NCBI GenBank assembly: GCA_943370145.1
Contig: CALRPY020000078.1
Span: 1-16,475, forward strand
From: Ga0077536 sp943370145
GTDB lineage: Bacteria; Pseudomonadota; Gammaproteobacteria; Ga0077536
DNA: 16,475 bases
Direction of reading: 5' to 3'
Made by a program: the position numbers and the translations under genes. Position 1 is the stretch's first letter. Every line of letters begins with the position of its first letter. Below, piece by piece: positions 1 to 7,731 of this stretch. The notes under the pieces were generated by a model that ran no database searches, was not told the origin of the DNA, and saw only the letters and a list, made by a program, of their open reading frames with translations.

Positions 1-29
1 CGAGACAGCCCGCGACGGGAGCGGCGAAG
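1..29 (+). repeat. Partial copy of dispersed short repeat (cut by window edge)
   Basis: The first ~29 bases match the second half of the repeat at 162-212: GAGACAGCCCG, a short hairpin-forming CCCG/CGGG segment, then GCGAAG. The part corresponding to the ATGTGACCAA half would lie left of the window. It has the same orientation as the copy at 162-212 and is inverted relative to the copy at 16249-16296. Confidence 0.6.
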
Positions 30-52
30 ACCCGCGCCCGCGTGCCTCAGAA

Positions 53-89
53 AGAAAAGGTGTCAGATTTGAAATCTGACACCTTTTCT
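53..89. repeat. Perfect 18-bp inverted repeat, REP-like or bidirectional terminator
   Basis: Bases 53-70 and 72-89 are exact reverse complements around a single central base (71). The outer ends are A-rich on the left and T-rich on the right, and the core is GGTGTCAGATTT / AAATCTGACACC. As RNA this is a long stem with a U-rich 3' flank on either strand, so it could terminate transcription both ways. The shape also fits a palindromic REP-type element mobilised by REP-associated transposases, but no such transposase is visible here. It lies about 195 bases upstream of the MalY-like gene. Confidence 0.7.
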
Positions 90-161
90 CGGCTCTGGAC
101 CCTGCAGAGGCCGTCTGAACGCAGCGCGGGACACAGTTGCTCGGTGGCCAGTCAAGGTCTG

Positions 162-212
162 CACCCCGGTACCCGCGTCCAGATGTGACCAAGAGACAGC
201 CCGGGGCGGGAG
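162..212 (+). repeat. Dispersed short repeat, full copy (left)
   Basis: About 50 bases containing ACCCGCG, then a 21-base block (183-203) found exactly, in reverse complement, at 16259-16279. It ends in a short G/C hairpin (CCCG...CGGG). A third, truncated copy opens the window. Three copies in 16 kb, all in non-coding DNA, indicate a genome-wide dispersed element. Translation of this copy reads RPDVTKRQP and the right copy reads RPNVTKRQP, so open frames that run through it are not protein evidence. Confidence 0.7.
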
Positions 213-283
213 AAGCGAAGCGCTACCGCGTTCCACTCACAGCTGCCAAGCTAGGCGCGTCCCCCAGCCGGAGCCGCCACTGC

Positions 284-1432
284 ATGAAACCGAGCCTCGT
301 CGAGTTACGCCGGAAAACCAGCGCGAAGTGGACTGTCTACGATGCGGACGTCATCCCGGCCTGGGTGGCGGACATGGACTTCGAGCTCGCGCCGCCAATC
401 CGCGCCGCCCTGGACGCACAGATCAGGCGCGGCGATCTCGGCTACCCGCAGATGTACGAACGCTCGGGTCTCGCCGAACTGTTCTGCGCGCGGGCCGCCG
501 CGCGCTACGACTGGCACGTCGAGCCGTCGCAAGTGGAATTCTTCAGCGACGTCGTGCAGGCGATCTACCTCTGCCTGATGACCTTGACCGAACCCGGCGA
601 CGGCGTGCTGATCCAGACGCCGATCTATCCGCCTTTCCTGCACGCGGTCGCGGAAACCGGGCGGCGTGAAATCAGTTGCGGACTCGTGCCAGGCCACACG
701 CGTTACGAAATCGATTTCGATGCGCTGGACGCCGCCGCGGCCGGCGCCCGCATGCTGCTGCTGTGCCATCCGCACAACCCCACCGGGCGCGCCTACACGC
801 GCGAGGAACTCGAGCGTCTCGCGGCAATCGTTCTGCGGCACGACCTGCTGGTGGTGTCGGATGAAATCCATGCCGACCTGATGCTCGACGAGCGTCGCCA
901 CATCGCCTTCGCCAGCCTGTCGCCGGCCATCGCCGCGCGCACGGTGACCCTGACGGCGGCGAGCAAGGCCTTCAACATCGCGGGGCTGTGCCTTGCCTGC
1001 GGCGTGTTCGGCTCGGCGGCGCTGCGCCAGCGCTTCGAGAGCCTACCCGGCCACGTGCGCGGCGGCCGCAGCACGCTCGGCATGGCGGCGGCCACCGCCG
1101 CGTGGCGTGAGGGCGACGCCTGGCTTGCCGACACGCTGGCGGTGCTGCGCGCAAATCGCGCGACGGTCGCCGCGCACGTCGCGCGCGAGTGGCCGGCGGT
1201 GCGACACTTCGCGCCGGAGGCGACCTATCTGGCGTGGCTGGACTGCGCGGGACTGGATCTCGGCGAGGAGCCCTTCCGCTTCTTCCTGCGCGAGGCGCGC
1301 GTCGCGCTCGGCGAAGGCCCGAGTTTCGGCGTGGAGGGCAAGGGCTGCGTGCGCGTCAACTTCGCGACGACTCCGTCCATCCTCGACGAAATCCTCACAC
1401 GCATGAGCGCCGCGCTCGCGCAGCGGGGATGA
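284..1432 (+). CDS. MalY/PatB-type PLP-dependent cystathionine beta-lyase / aminotransferase
   Basis: The 382-residue product is a fold-type I PLP enzyme of the MalY/PatB branch, whose members cleave C-S bonds (cystathionine or cysteine conjugates to pyruvate, ammonia and a thiol) in the cytoplasm. Visible marks are AWVADMDF (26-33), QTPIYPPF (111-118), CHPHNPTGR (161-169), SDEIHADL (192-199) and SKAFNIAGL with the expected PLP lysine at 228. A C-terminal GEGPSFG...RVNFAT segment carries the carboxylate-binding arginine. Length is normal for the family (about 390). The frame stays open upstream to a TTG at 137, but that stretch translates the dispersed repeat at 162-212, and the family N-terminus begins at the ATG at 284. 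It stands alone on the plus strand and converges with pirin. The exact substrate cannot be read from sequence; a plain aminotransferase role is possible. Confidence 0.88.
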   Translation: MKPSLVELRRKTSAKWTVYDADVIPAWVADMDFELAPPIRAALDAQIRRGDLGYPQMYERSGLAELFCARAAARYDWHVEPSQVEFFSDVVQAIYLCLMTLTEPGDGVLIQTPIYPPFLHAVAETGRREISCGLVPGHTRYEIDFDALDAAAAGARMLLLCHPHNPTGRAYTREELERLAAIVLRHDLLVVSDEIHADLMLDERRHIAFASLSPAIAARTVTLTAASKAFNIAGLCLACGVFGSAALRQRFESLPGHVRGGRSTLGMAAATAAWREGDAWLADTLAVLRANRATVAAHVAREWPAVRHFAPEATYLAWLDCAGLDLGEEPFRFFLREARVALGEGPSFGVEGKGCVRVNFATTPSILDEILTRMSAALAQRG

Positions 1433-1433
1433 C

Positions 1434-1450
1434 GCGGGCGCTCCCGCTTT
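1434..1450 (+). terminator. Weak hairpin after the MalY-like gene
   Basis: GCGGG (1434-1438) pairs with CCCGC (1443-1447) around a CGCT loop and is followed by TTT, starting two bases after the stop codon. It sits in the 42-base gap between the convergent MalY-like gene and pirin. The stem is short and the T tract brief, so it is only a candidate terminator. Confidence 0.35.
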
Positions 1451-1474
1451 CCGCGCGCCTGCCAGGCCAGCCGT

Positions 1475-2332
1475 TCAGGTCAGGCGGCCGGACTGGTAGT
1501 CCTGCAGCGCGCGCTGGATTTCGGCGGCGGTGTTCATCACGAACGGGCCGTACTGCACGACGGGTTCGCGCAACGGACGCCCCGCAAGCAGCAACAGCCG
1601 CCCGCCGCCCTCGGCGCCGTCGATGAGACAGGCGTCGCCGTCGACGAGCACCGCGCCGTGCCCCTTGTCGACCGCCATGCCGCCAATCGTCACCCGTCCC
1701 TCGAACACGTAGACGAACGCGCTGTGGGCCGGCGGCAGGGCCTGGACGAAACGTGCGCCCGCCGGAATGGCGACATCCATGTACAGCGGCTCGGTGCTGA
1801 GACCCGCGATGGGCCCCGCGACGCGACGTTCACCGTCCTTCAGTTCGCCCGCGATGAGCTTCACGATCACGCCGCCGGTAAGTGTAGCGACCGGGATTTC
1901 CGCCGCCGGAATGTCGCGATAGCCGGCCGGCTTCATCTTCTCGGCAGCCGGCAGGTTGATCCAGAGCTGGAAGCCGCGCATGCGGCCTTCCTTCTGCTGC
2001 GGCATCTCGGAGTGGATGATGCCGCGTCCGGCCGTCATCCACTGCACATCGCCGCTCTTCAGGTCGCCCCGGTTGCCGAGGTGATCCTCGTGCAGCATGT
2101 GCCCGTCGAGCATGTAGGTGACGGTCTCGAAGCCGCGATGCGGGTGCGACGGAAAGCCCGCGATGTAGTCGTTCGCGTCGAAGGACGAGAACTCGTCGAG
2201 CATCAGGAAGGGGTCGAGTTCGCTGTCCTGGCCGTGCGCGAACACGCGGTTCAGTTTCACGCCGGCGCCGTCACTGGTTGGACGACCCTGCAGACGGCGC
2301 CCGATGCGGCGCGGGGTGTGATGGTTGGTCAT
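1475..2332 (-). CDS. Pirin family protein
   Basis: The 285-residue bicupin pirin is a metal-binding protein. Characterised members include a quercetin 2,3-dioxygenase-like enzyme and regulators of metabolism or redox response; the bacterial role is often unknown. The N-terminal cupin carries the family metal ligands SHPHRGFETVTY (His63, His65) and GRGIIHSEMP (His107, Glu109). LDPFLMLDEF, GDVQWMTAGRG and GFQLWINLP are also typical. The length (about 280-300) is standard. The ATG at 2332 is preferred over the in-frame ATG at 2356, because GAGGAG lies seven bases before it, between the two ATGs. It follows the MFS gene by 52 bases and is probably co-transcribed. Family assignment is firm; specific function is open. 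Confidence 0.92.
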   Translation of the reverse strand: MTNHHTPRRIGRRLQGRPTSDGAGVKLNRVFAHGQDSELDPFLMLDEFSSFDANDYIAGFPSHPHRGFETVTYMLDGHMLHEDHLGNRGDLKSGDVQWMTAGRGIIHSEMPQQKEGRMRGFQLWINLPAAEKMKPAGYRDIPAAEIPVATLTGGVIVKLIAGELKDGERRVAGPIAGLSTEPLYMDVAIPAGARFVQALPPAHSAFVYVFEGRVTIGGMAVDKGHGAVLVDGDACLIDGAEGGGRLLLLAGRPLREPVVQYGPFVMNTAAEIQRALQDYQSGRLT

Positions 2333-2339
2333 GGACGGG

Positions 2340-2345
2340 CTCCTC
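2340..2345 (-). promoter_or_regulatory. Shine-Dalgarno deciding the pirin start
   Basis: GAGGAG on the minus strand lies seven bases before the ATG at 2332 and downstream of the alternative ATG at 2356, so it favours the shorter protein. Confidence 0.6.
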
Positions 2346-2384
2346 GTCGGTTGCATTCCATTCTAGGGAATCCCGTGCGGGCTT

Positions 2385-3665
2385 TCATCGCGCGGACCGC
2401 GCGTCCCCGGCCAGCCGCCGGTACAGGCTGAAACTGCACGCGGTGCCGACGGCGGCGATGCCGGCCAGCAGCAGGAAATAGTGCTGGTGGCCTGCCGGGC
2501 CGGGCGCGGCGTCGAGCAGGCGGCCGGCGATCGGCGCGAAGAAGATGTCCGGCGTGTAACCGACCACCGATATGAGCCCGACGGCGCCGCCGGTGTGCTG
2601 GACCGGCACGCGCGCTTCCTCCATCGCGGCGAAATAGACACCGCGCAGGCCGTAGACCGCCGCGACGCTCAGCGCGAGGTTGGCCACGATCATGCCGCGC
2701 ACGCCCACCACGCCATCGGCAAGCCCGAGATATACGTAGCTCCCCGCCGCCAGCACGAACAGCACCGTCAGGCTCGCGCTGGCCCGGAAACGATCGGCGA
2801 GCAGGCCCGCCAGCAGCGCTGCGACCGGCCGCAGCCACGCGGCGTTGGCGACGAAGCGCGCGGCTTCGATCTCGCCCATGCCGCAGACCTGCACCGCATA
2901 CAGCGCGTAGTTGTCGATGCCCTTGTACCCACAGTAGGCGGCGACGACGATCGCCGCCTGCCGCCACACCAGCGGCAGCCGCAGCGCCGCGCGCAGTTGC
3001 GCGGGCAGGTGATGCGGCACGCGGGGCGCGGCATGCGCGGTCGACGCGGGGATCACCCACCAGCAGACGACGGCAGCCGCCAGCGTGACCGCCGTGTAGA
3101 AGAGGATGACGTGGCGCAGGTGTTCGACGCGCCCCGCCGCGAGCGCCGCCTGCGGATCGACTCCACGGCCCAGCAGGCTCACGGCGACGGCGGCGACGCC
3201 GGCCGCGACGAGGCCGCGACCGGCGTCGAGCAGTCCGAAGGCTCGTCCCTGCGCAGGCGCGCCGCCCCATTCGCGGGTCGCGCGGATCAGCGCCGCCCAG
3301 AACGGCAGGATGGTCGTCACGCCCCAGTAGCCGTAGAGGAGCTTGAGCCCGAACGCCGGGGGAAAGCTCGCGAGGTAAAGGCCGCCGGCGGCGGTCGCGA
3401 CCAGCGCGAGCGTCATCAGGCCTCGCGCATGCCAGCGATCCGCAAGCATGCCGCCGGGGAAGTAGCACAGCATCGCGGTCACACCGTAAATGGCGAACGC
3501 ATCGCCCAGCGCGGCGTTGCTGAGACCGAAGGCCTCGAGCAGGGTCGGGCGGAAGAAGCGCGCGACGTGGAACGGCAGGCTGAAGATCGCCTCCCCCGCG
3601 AGCATCAGGCACAGCAGCGCAAGCGCACGCTGCAGGCGGCGCGGCGCGGCCCCAGCCGCGCTCAT
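2385..3665 (-). CDS. MFS transporter (12-TM type), substrate unknown
   Basis: The 426-residue very hydrophobic inner-membrane protein has about twelve predicted membrane segments. The major facilitator loop motif between TM2 and TM3 is clear: GGMLADRWHARGLM follows CYFPG. A hydrophilic central loop (around EHLRH and AAPRVPHHLPAQLRAALRLP) separates the two six-helix halves, and GYTPDIFFAPIAGRLLD lies near TM11. The start is the ATG at 3665, which puts a short basic N-terminus before TM1; no strong ribosome site is seen. It lies between the patatin-like gene (124-base gap) and pirin (52-base gap) on the same strand. No residue pattern fixes the substrate, so a sugar, organic-acid or drug role would be guesswork. 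Confidence 0.88.
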   Translation of the reverse strand: MSAAGAAPRRLQRALALLCLMLAGEAIFSLPFHVARFFRPTLLEAFGLSNAALGDAFAIYGVTAMLCYFPGGMLADRWHARGLMTLALVATAAGGLYLASFPPAFGLKLLYGYWGVTTILPFWAALIRATREWGGAPAQGRAFGLLDAGRGLVAAGVAAVAVSLLGRGVDPQAALAAGRVEHLRHVILFYTAVTLAAAVVCWWVIPASTAHAAPRVPHHLPAQLRAALRLPLVWRQAAIVVAAYCGYKGIDNYALYAVQVCGMGEIEAARFVANAAWLRPVAALLAGLLADRFRASASLTVLFVLAAGSYVYLGLADGVVGVRGMIVANLALSVAAVYGLRGVYFAAMEEARVPVQHTGGAVGLISVVGYTPDIFFAPIAGRLLDAAPGPAGHQHYFLLLAGIAAVGTACSFSLYRRLAGDARSAR

Positions 3666-3691
3666 CGCGGTCGACGCACGCGCACCGGGAT

Positions 3692-3709
3692 CAGCCGGAA
3701 GGCCGGCTG
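3692..3709. other. Hairpin in gap between the patatin-like and MFS genes
   Basis: CAGCCGG (3692-3698) and CCGGCTG (3703-3709) form a 7-bp stem with a four-base loop, about 80 bases after the patatin stop and 26 bases before the MFS start on the minus strand. No T tract follows. It could be a weak transcription-pausing or mRNA-stabilising hairpin. Confidence 0.3.
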
Positions 3710-3789
3710 GCCGTGGCAGCGCTGTCCACGGGTGCTGAAAGCGGCGTGGGGTTTCGCGCGGCCTGCTCCGCGGGACGGTATGCCCGTGT

Positions 3790-5544
3790 TCACGCCTCCA
3801 GCATCGCCTTCAGGGAATCGAGTACGCCCTCGATGCGCTCGCCCGCGGCGGCGCGCCCGCATTCCGCGAGTTCATGGAAGCGGTTGAAATCGAAGCCGGC
3901 GCCCGGCGGGGTATCAGGCGAGATGACGACATCGGCGCGCATCGCTTCCAGCGTCGAGCCCCAGGAACCCAGCAACTCCCACGACGTGCCGAACACGCGC
4001 TTGAGGCCCAGCGGCCGGTTCATCTGCGCCCACAGGTGCTCGAGTCGCGCGCCATTGCCCTCGGGCACCTGCCGCGCGGACGGCAGGACGTTGATCGCGA
4101 TCTTCAGCCCGCAACGCCGCCGGTTCAGCAGGTCGACCGGCACGCGCGAGACGACGACCCCGTCGACCATGATGCGATCATCGTGCTTGACGGGCGGAAA
4201 GAAGCCGGGAATCGCGGACGTCGCGAGCACCGCCGGCACCACCGGGCCGCGGTCGAGCACCGCCCGTTCACCGGCGGCGAGATCGGCGGCAACCACGGCC
4301 GCTGGCCGGTAGAGGTCGGCGAAGGTCCGGTCGCCAAAGGTGCCGGTGGCGGCGTGCGCGATCTTCTGGCCGCCGAACAGCGACACGCTGGGGATTAGTC
4401 GGGGGTCGCGTATCTTGCTATTGGCGCCCAGGAAATCATCGAGGAAGCGCGCCGCCTCCTGCGCATTGCCAGTGCGCGCATAGGTCAGCGCGGTGATGCC
4501 GCCCATGCTGGTGCCGCAGAGATAGTCGAGCGGCACGCCGTGCTCCTCGAACACCTCGAGCACGCCGATGTGCGCAAAGCCACGCGCCGCACCGGAACTC
4601 ATCGCGATGCCGACTTCCTTGAAGGCCACGTAGCGCGCGATCCAGTCGAGGTTCGGATAGCGCGAGCGCGGCCAGGCGCTGGTGTCGGCGCTCGCGTGGC
4701 GGAGCTCCTCGCGCGGCAGGCGGAATGCCCAGTGCCCCGGATCACGGGCCGGCCTCGCATCGAGGTAAACGCGCGCGATATCCGCAACGCCAGCGCTGCT
4801 CGCGATACGCGCGGCGGTCTGCTCGTCGACGTCGGGCGTCATCAGCTTGACGACGACGTCGGCGGCGTCGAGCAACGGCATCAGCACGTCCAGATCGGTG
4901 GGCGCACCGTCGAAAACCAGGAACTGGCCTCCGGCCGCGTGCGCTCGCCAGTCCTCGATGCGCTCCCGGAGCAATGCGCGCTCGGCGGTGGGGTCCTGCG
5001 CCCCGTGCGTCAATACGCCTTGCTCGGAACCCGGCGCGTAGCAGTGCACCGCCCGCGTCAGCGTGTCGACGAAACAGCGGAATTCCGGATCGAGCGGGTT
5101 GCCGACCAGCACCGCGATGCCCGGCCGGCGCGCTTCGTGACGGGTGCGGTTGCGCAATCTTTCGATCAGCAGCCGCGTGAGACTGCGGTGGAGCATCGGC
5201 TCCTGTTCGAGCAGGCCTAGGAACGCCGCGCCGTCGAGACAGTAGGTCGTGGTGTCACGCACCGCGATCAGGGTCGCGGCAATCGGCATGCCGGAGAACA
5301 ACGACATCTCGCCAAAGACCTGGCCGGGCCCCAGCATCACCCCGCGCCAGCCGCCGTCGAGTTCACCATCGGGCAGCACGCGCACGACGCCTTCGGCGAT
5401 GGCCTGGAAGAGCTTGCCCTCTTCGCCGATGCGCACGATGACGTCGCCCTGCGCGTAATGGCGACGCGGCACCGTGCGCCGCAGGCGGGTCAGCGATGCG
5501 GCGGACAGGTCTGCAAAGAATGGAATCTCGGCCAGGTCGAGCAT
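3790..5544 (-). CDS. Cyclic-nucleotide-domain patatin-like phospholipase (NTE/RssA type)
   Basis: The 584-residue serine esterase resembles the bacterial relatives of neuropathy target esterase, which hydrolyse (lyso)phospholipids at membranes. Residues 1-130 are a cNMP-binding-type beta-roll (IPFFADLS, GDVIVRIGEEG, FGEMSLFSG). A linker domain (about 140-300) follows, then the patatin domain (about 310-500). That domain has the oxyanion glycines SSGAARGFAHIGVL (316-329), the nucleophile elbow GTSMG (Ser346) and the catalytic Asp461 in MVDGVVVSRVP, so both dyad residues are present. In the beta-roll the usual phosphate-binding arginine is replaced: the segment reads GMPIAAT, with Ile88 where Arg is expected. 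The start is uncertain: ATG at 5544 begins exactly at the domain, ATG at 5571 adds nine residues, and a longer frame to 5736 would overlap the MFS gene. The 112-base gap behind that MFS gene suggests loose operon membership. Confidence 0.87.
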   Translation of the reverse strand: MLDLAEIPFFADLSAASLTRLRRTVPRRHYAQGDVIVRIGEEGKLFQAIAEGVVRVLPDGELDGGWRGVMLGPGQVFGEMSLFSGMPIAATLIAVRDTTTYCLDGAAFLGLLEQEPMLHRSLTRLLIERLRNRTRHEARRPGIAVLVGNPLDPEFRCFVDTLTRAVHCYAPGSEQGVLTHGAQDPTAERALLRERIEDWRAHAAGGQFLVFDGAPTDLDVLMPLLDAADVVVKLMTPDVDEQTAARIASSAGVADIARVYLDARPARDPGHWAFRLPREELRHASADTSAWPRSRYPNLDWIARYVAFKEVGIAMSSGAARGFAHIGVLEVFEEHGVPLDYLCGTSMGGITALTYARTGNAQEAARFLDDFLGANSKIRDPRLIPSVSLFGGQKIAHAATGTFGDRTFADLYRPAAVVAADLAAGERAVLDRGPVVPAVLATSAIPGFFPPVKHDDRIMVDGVVVSRVPVDLLNRRRCGLKIAINVLPSARQVPEGNGARLEHLWAQMNRPLGLKRVFGTSWELLGSWGSTLEAMRADVVISPDTPPGAGFDFNRFHELAECGRAAAGERIEGVLDSLKAMLEA

Positions 5545-5656
5545 GCGCGAACAAGTCCCACGCCACGGCATCCGCCGCTTTGCGTGGCCCTCCAGATTTC
5601 CCCGACGATCATTAGGCCATCCGGCCCTGCCCACCGCAACCTGCGCGCCGCGCGCG

Positions 5657-6907
5657 TCAGCGCAGCGCCACCCGCCGCTGGTGGCGCCGGGCGAGCACGG
5701 CGATCCAGTAACCGAGGGTGCCGAGCAGCGAACCACCGAGCACGACGAGCCACACCACGGCCGGCTTGCCGCTCGCGCTCCACACCGCCGCGGTCCACAG
5801 GGGCGCTACCGCCATCGCGAACATCATCGGCAAGGCTATCGCGCCCATCGTCCGCGCGTAGTGCGCGCGGCCCAGCCATTCCGCCGGCGCCACGCCGCGC
5901 AGGATTGTCGTGATGCCGTGTCCGGTGCCGAACAGCGCCGAGAACACGCACAGCCAGCCCAGCGTCGGCGGCGCGCAGATCAGCACCAGCAACGCGATCG
6001 GCGACAGCAGGGAGACCACGGCGCCGAGGCGCGCGGTGCTCGCGCCGCGGGCGGCCGTCATGACGACGATGCGGGCCCCGACCTGCACCGGCCCTATCAG
6101 CGCAAAGGCGTAGAAGATGTCCGCTGCCGGCACGCCATCGAAACGCAGCAGCGGCACGAACTGGAAGATGATGCTGGACGCGGTCAGGCTGTACGAGGTG
6201 TACCACAGCACCAGGCCCCAGAAGACGGGATTGCGCAGCCGCGCACGCATGACGCTGCGTGCGTCGTCCTCGCCATCGGCGCACGCCGACGCGGCGTGCC
6301 CGGCGCCTCCTGCCCGTGCGGCGCGCGGCGGCGCGAACACGAAATGGACCGGCGCGCACACGCACAGGTTGAACAGCGCCAGCACCAGCAGCGCGTCGCG
6401 CCAGCCCAGCGCCGGCACGAGGTTGCCGATGAGCGGCACGAACACCGTCCCCGAGAAACCGGTGACCAGCGTCACGGCGGTGATGCCACGGCGCGCGTCG
6501 GCGCCGAAGTGCTGGTGGACGATCGCGAAGATGGTTTCGATCAGCACGCAGCCCATGCACGCGCCGAGCAGGATCCACAGCGTGTAGAAGGCCTCGAGCG
6601 AAGACAGGCGCGACCACACCAGCAACAGGAGGCCTGCGCCGATCGAACCGAGCGTCATCAACGTGCGACCGCCACGGCGATCGAGCACGGTCGCCACGGG
6701 GTAGGCGACGAGGCCGGTCACCAGCAGGCCGACGGTCAGTGCGCCGTTCGCCGCCGCGACCGGCCAGCCCAGTTCGTCGAGCATGGGCCCGACGAACAGC
6801 GGAAAGCTGTAGTAGAGCGTGCCCCATGACACCAGCTGGGCGATCGCCAGCGGCCACAACATCACCCACGGCGCGTGTCGCCGCCGCCAGAGACTGCGGA
6901 GGTTCAA
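5657..6907 (-). CDS. MFS transporter (monocarboxylate/OFA-like), TTG start
   Basis: The 416-residue inner-membrane protein has about twelve hydrophobic segments and a long charged loop between TM6 and TM7 (around residues 190-220, with PPRAARAGG and ADGEDDARS). The MFS signature after TM2 reads YPVATVLDRRGGRTLMTLGS. The second half contains GTGHGITTILRGVAPAEWLG, a loop style seen in monocarboxylate and oxalate/formate-type carriers, so export or uptake of an organic acid is plausible but unproven. The start codon is TTG at 6907, with GGGGAGG about 11 bases before it; the next Met is residue 16, so a shorter start is possible. It is 30 bases downstream of the methyltransferase on the same strand, an operon-like spacing. 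The product is unlike the other MFS at 2385-3665, so this is not a recent duplication. Confidence 0.86.
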   Translation of the reverse strand: MNLRSLWRRRHAPWVMLWPLAIAQLVSWGTLYYSFPLFVGPMLDELGWPVAAANGALTVGLLVTGLVAYPVATVLDRRGGRTLMTLGSIGAGLLLLVWSRLSSLEAFYTLWILLGACMGCVLIETIFAIVHQHFGADARRGITAVTLVTGFSGTVFVPLIGNLVPALGWRDALLVLALFNLCVCAPVHFVFAPPRAARAGGAGHAASACADGEDDARSVMRARLRNPVFWGLVLWYTSYSLTASSIIFQFVPLLRFDGVPAADIFYAFALIGPVQVGARIVVMTAARGASTARLGAVVSLLSPIALLVLICAPPTLGWLCVFSALFGTGHGITTILRGVAPAEWLGRAHYARTMGAIALPMMFAMAVAPLWTAAVWSASGKPAVVWLVVLGGSLLGTLGYWIAVLARRHQRRVALR

Positions 6908-6937
6908 GTCCGGCGCCGCCTCCCCGGGTTCACGGGC

Positions 6938-7684
6938 TCAAGCGTGCTCGAACACGATGTCCAGCGCGGACTTGAACATGAAGCGACGCTCGCGCAGCCG
7001 TAGCCCGTGGCGCGCGAAGAGCCGCGGCAGGGTGCTGCGATCGAAGTAGTAGAGGTGCTCCGACGGCTTGATCTCCCGCCAGGTGTCGAGCGCGCGCGGC
7101 GTCGTCCAGTGGCCGACATCGGGGGTGCGGATTTCGACCACGCCCTGCGGGCGCAGGATGCGTTTCAGCTCGGCGACCGTCGCGTTGAGGTCCGGCACGT
7201 GCTCGATGACGTCGTACATCGAGATCACGTCGAAGTGCGCGGCCGGGTAGGCCTGCGCCTCGAGCGTGCCGCAGGCAAGGTTCGAAAGTCCCAGTTCGCG
7301 CCGTCCGAAGTCGACCGCCGCGGCTTCCAGTTCGACGCCGTAGGCCTCGAATCCGGCCTTTGCCGCCGCCTCGACGACGAAGCCCGCGGAGCAACCGACG
7401 TCGAGCCAGCGCCCACGCGCCTGGTGGCGGCGCTGCATGCGCCGCACCCAGCGCTGGCAGCGCGCGCGCTTCTTGGCGGCCTTGCGGATATACCCGTCGC
7501 TGTAGGCGGCGTCATAGGTCTCGGCCACGACGCCGAATACCGGACGGGGATTGATCAGGACGAGGCCGCAGGCGCGGCAGCGGACGAAGGGCTCGCCCTG
7601 TTTCTCGAACAGGGGGTCGAAGCTGGCGCCGTCGCAGACCGGACAGTCGATCGTCTCGAACGGGCGGTCCGTGGCTGAAGTCAT
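6938..7684 (-). CDS. Class I SAM-dependent methyltransferase with N-terminal zinc ribbon
   Basis: The 248-residue soluble protein starts with a zinc-ribbon-like knuckle pair, CPVC (14-17) and CRAC (36-39). A Methyltransf_11/23-type Rossmann domain follows: motif I LDVGCSAG (94-101), an acidic turn at the end of beta 2 (GVELE), DVISMYDVIEHVPDL (152-166) and GVVEIRTPD (181-189). This architecture is common in methyltransferases of polysaccharide and antibiotic-sugar clusters and in unassigned single genes; the ribbon may help substrate or partner binding. The substrate cannot be named. The ATG at 7684 lacks a clear ribosome site, and a perfect 14-bp hairpin sits just upstream (7693-7725), so translation or transcription may be limited after hyuB. 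The MFS gene follows after 30 bases. Confidence 0.88.
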   Translation of the reverse strand: MTSATDRPFETIDCPVCDGASFDPLFEKQGEPFVRCRACGLVLINPRPVFGVVAETYDAAYSDGYIRKAAKKRARCQRWVRRMQRRHQARGRWLDVGCSAGFVVEAAAKAGFEAYGVELEAAAVDFGRRELGLSNLACGTLEAQAYPAAHFDVISMYDVIEHVPDLNATVAELKRILRPQGVVEIRTPDVGHWTTPRALDTWREIKPSEHLYYFDRSTLPRLFARHGLRLRERRFMFKSALDIVFEHA

Positions 7685-7692
7685 CGCGGAAT

Positions 7693-7725
7693 ATCTGCGG
7701 CGCGCCCGACCGGCGCGCCGCAGAT
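7693..7725. terminator. Perfect 14-bp hairpin between hyuB and the methyltransferase
   Basis: Bases 7693-7706 and 7712-7725 are exact reverse complements with a five-base loop; the stem is very G/C rich. It starts seven bases after the hyuB stop and ends eight bases before the methyltransferase start. The minus-strand 3' side runs into ATATTCC rather than a U tract, so it is not a textbook intrinsic terminator. It may be a partial terminator or attenuator, or may protect the upstream mRNA from 3' decay. Confidence 0.6.
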
Positions 7726-7731
7726 GATAGC

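Noticed and set aside
137..283. Upstream extension of the MalY-like protein to a TTG
   Set aside because: The extra 49 residues translate the dispersed repeat and match no MalY/PatB N-terminus; the ATG at 284 fits the family.
3662..3862. Possible 66-residue minus-strand gene in the patatin/MFS gap
   Set aside because: It is Arg-rich, overlaps the patatin 3' end in another frame, has no ribosome site and no recognisable motif.
2481..3887. 468-codon plus-strand frame opposite the MFS gene
   Set aside because: The product is mostly Arg, Gln, His and Asp with no domain; the opposite strand encodes a clear 12-TM transporter.
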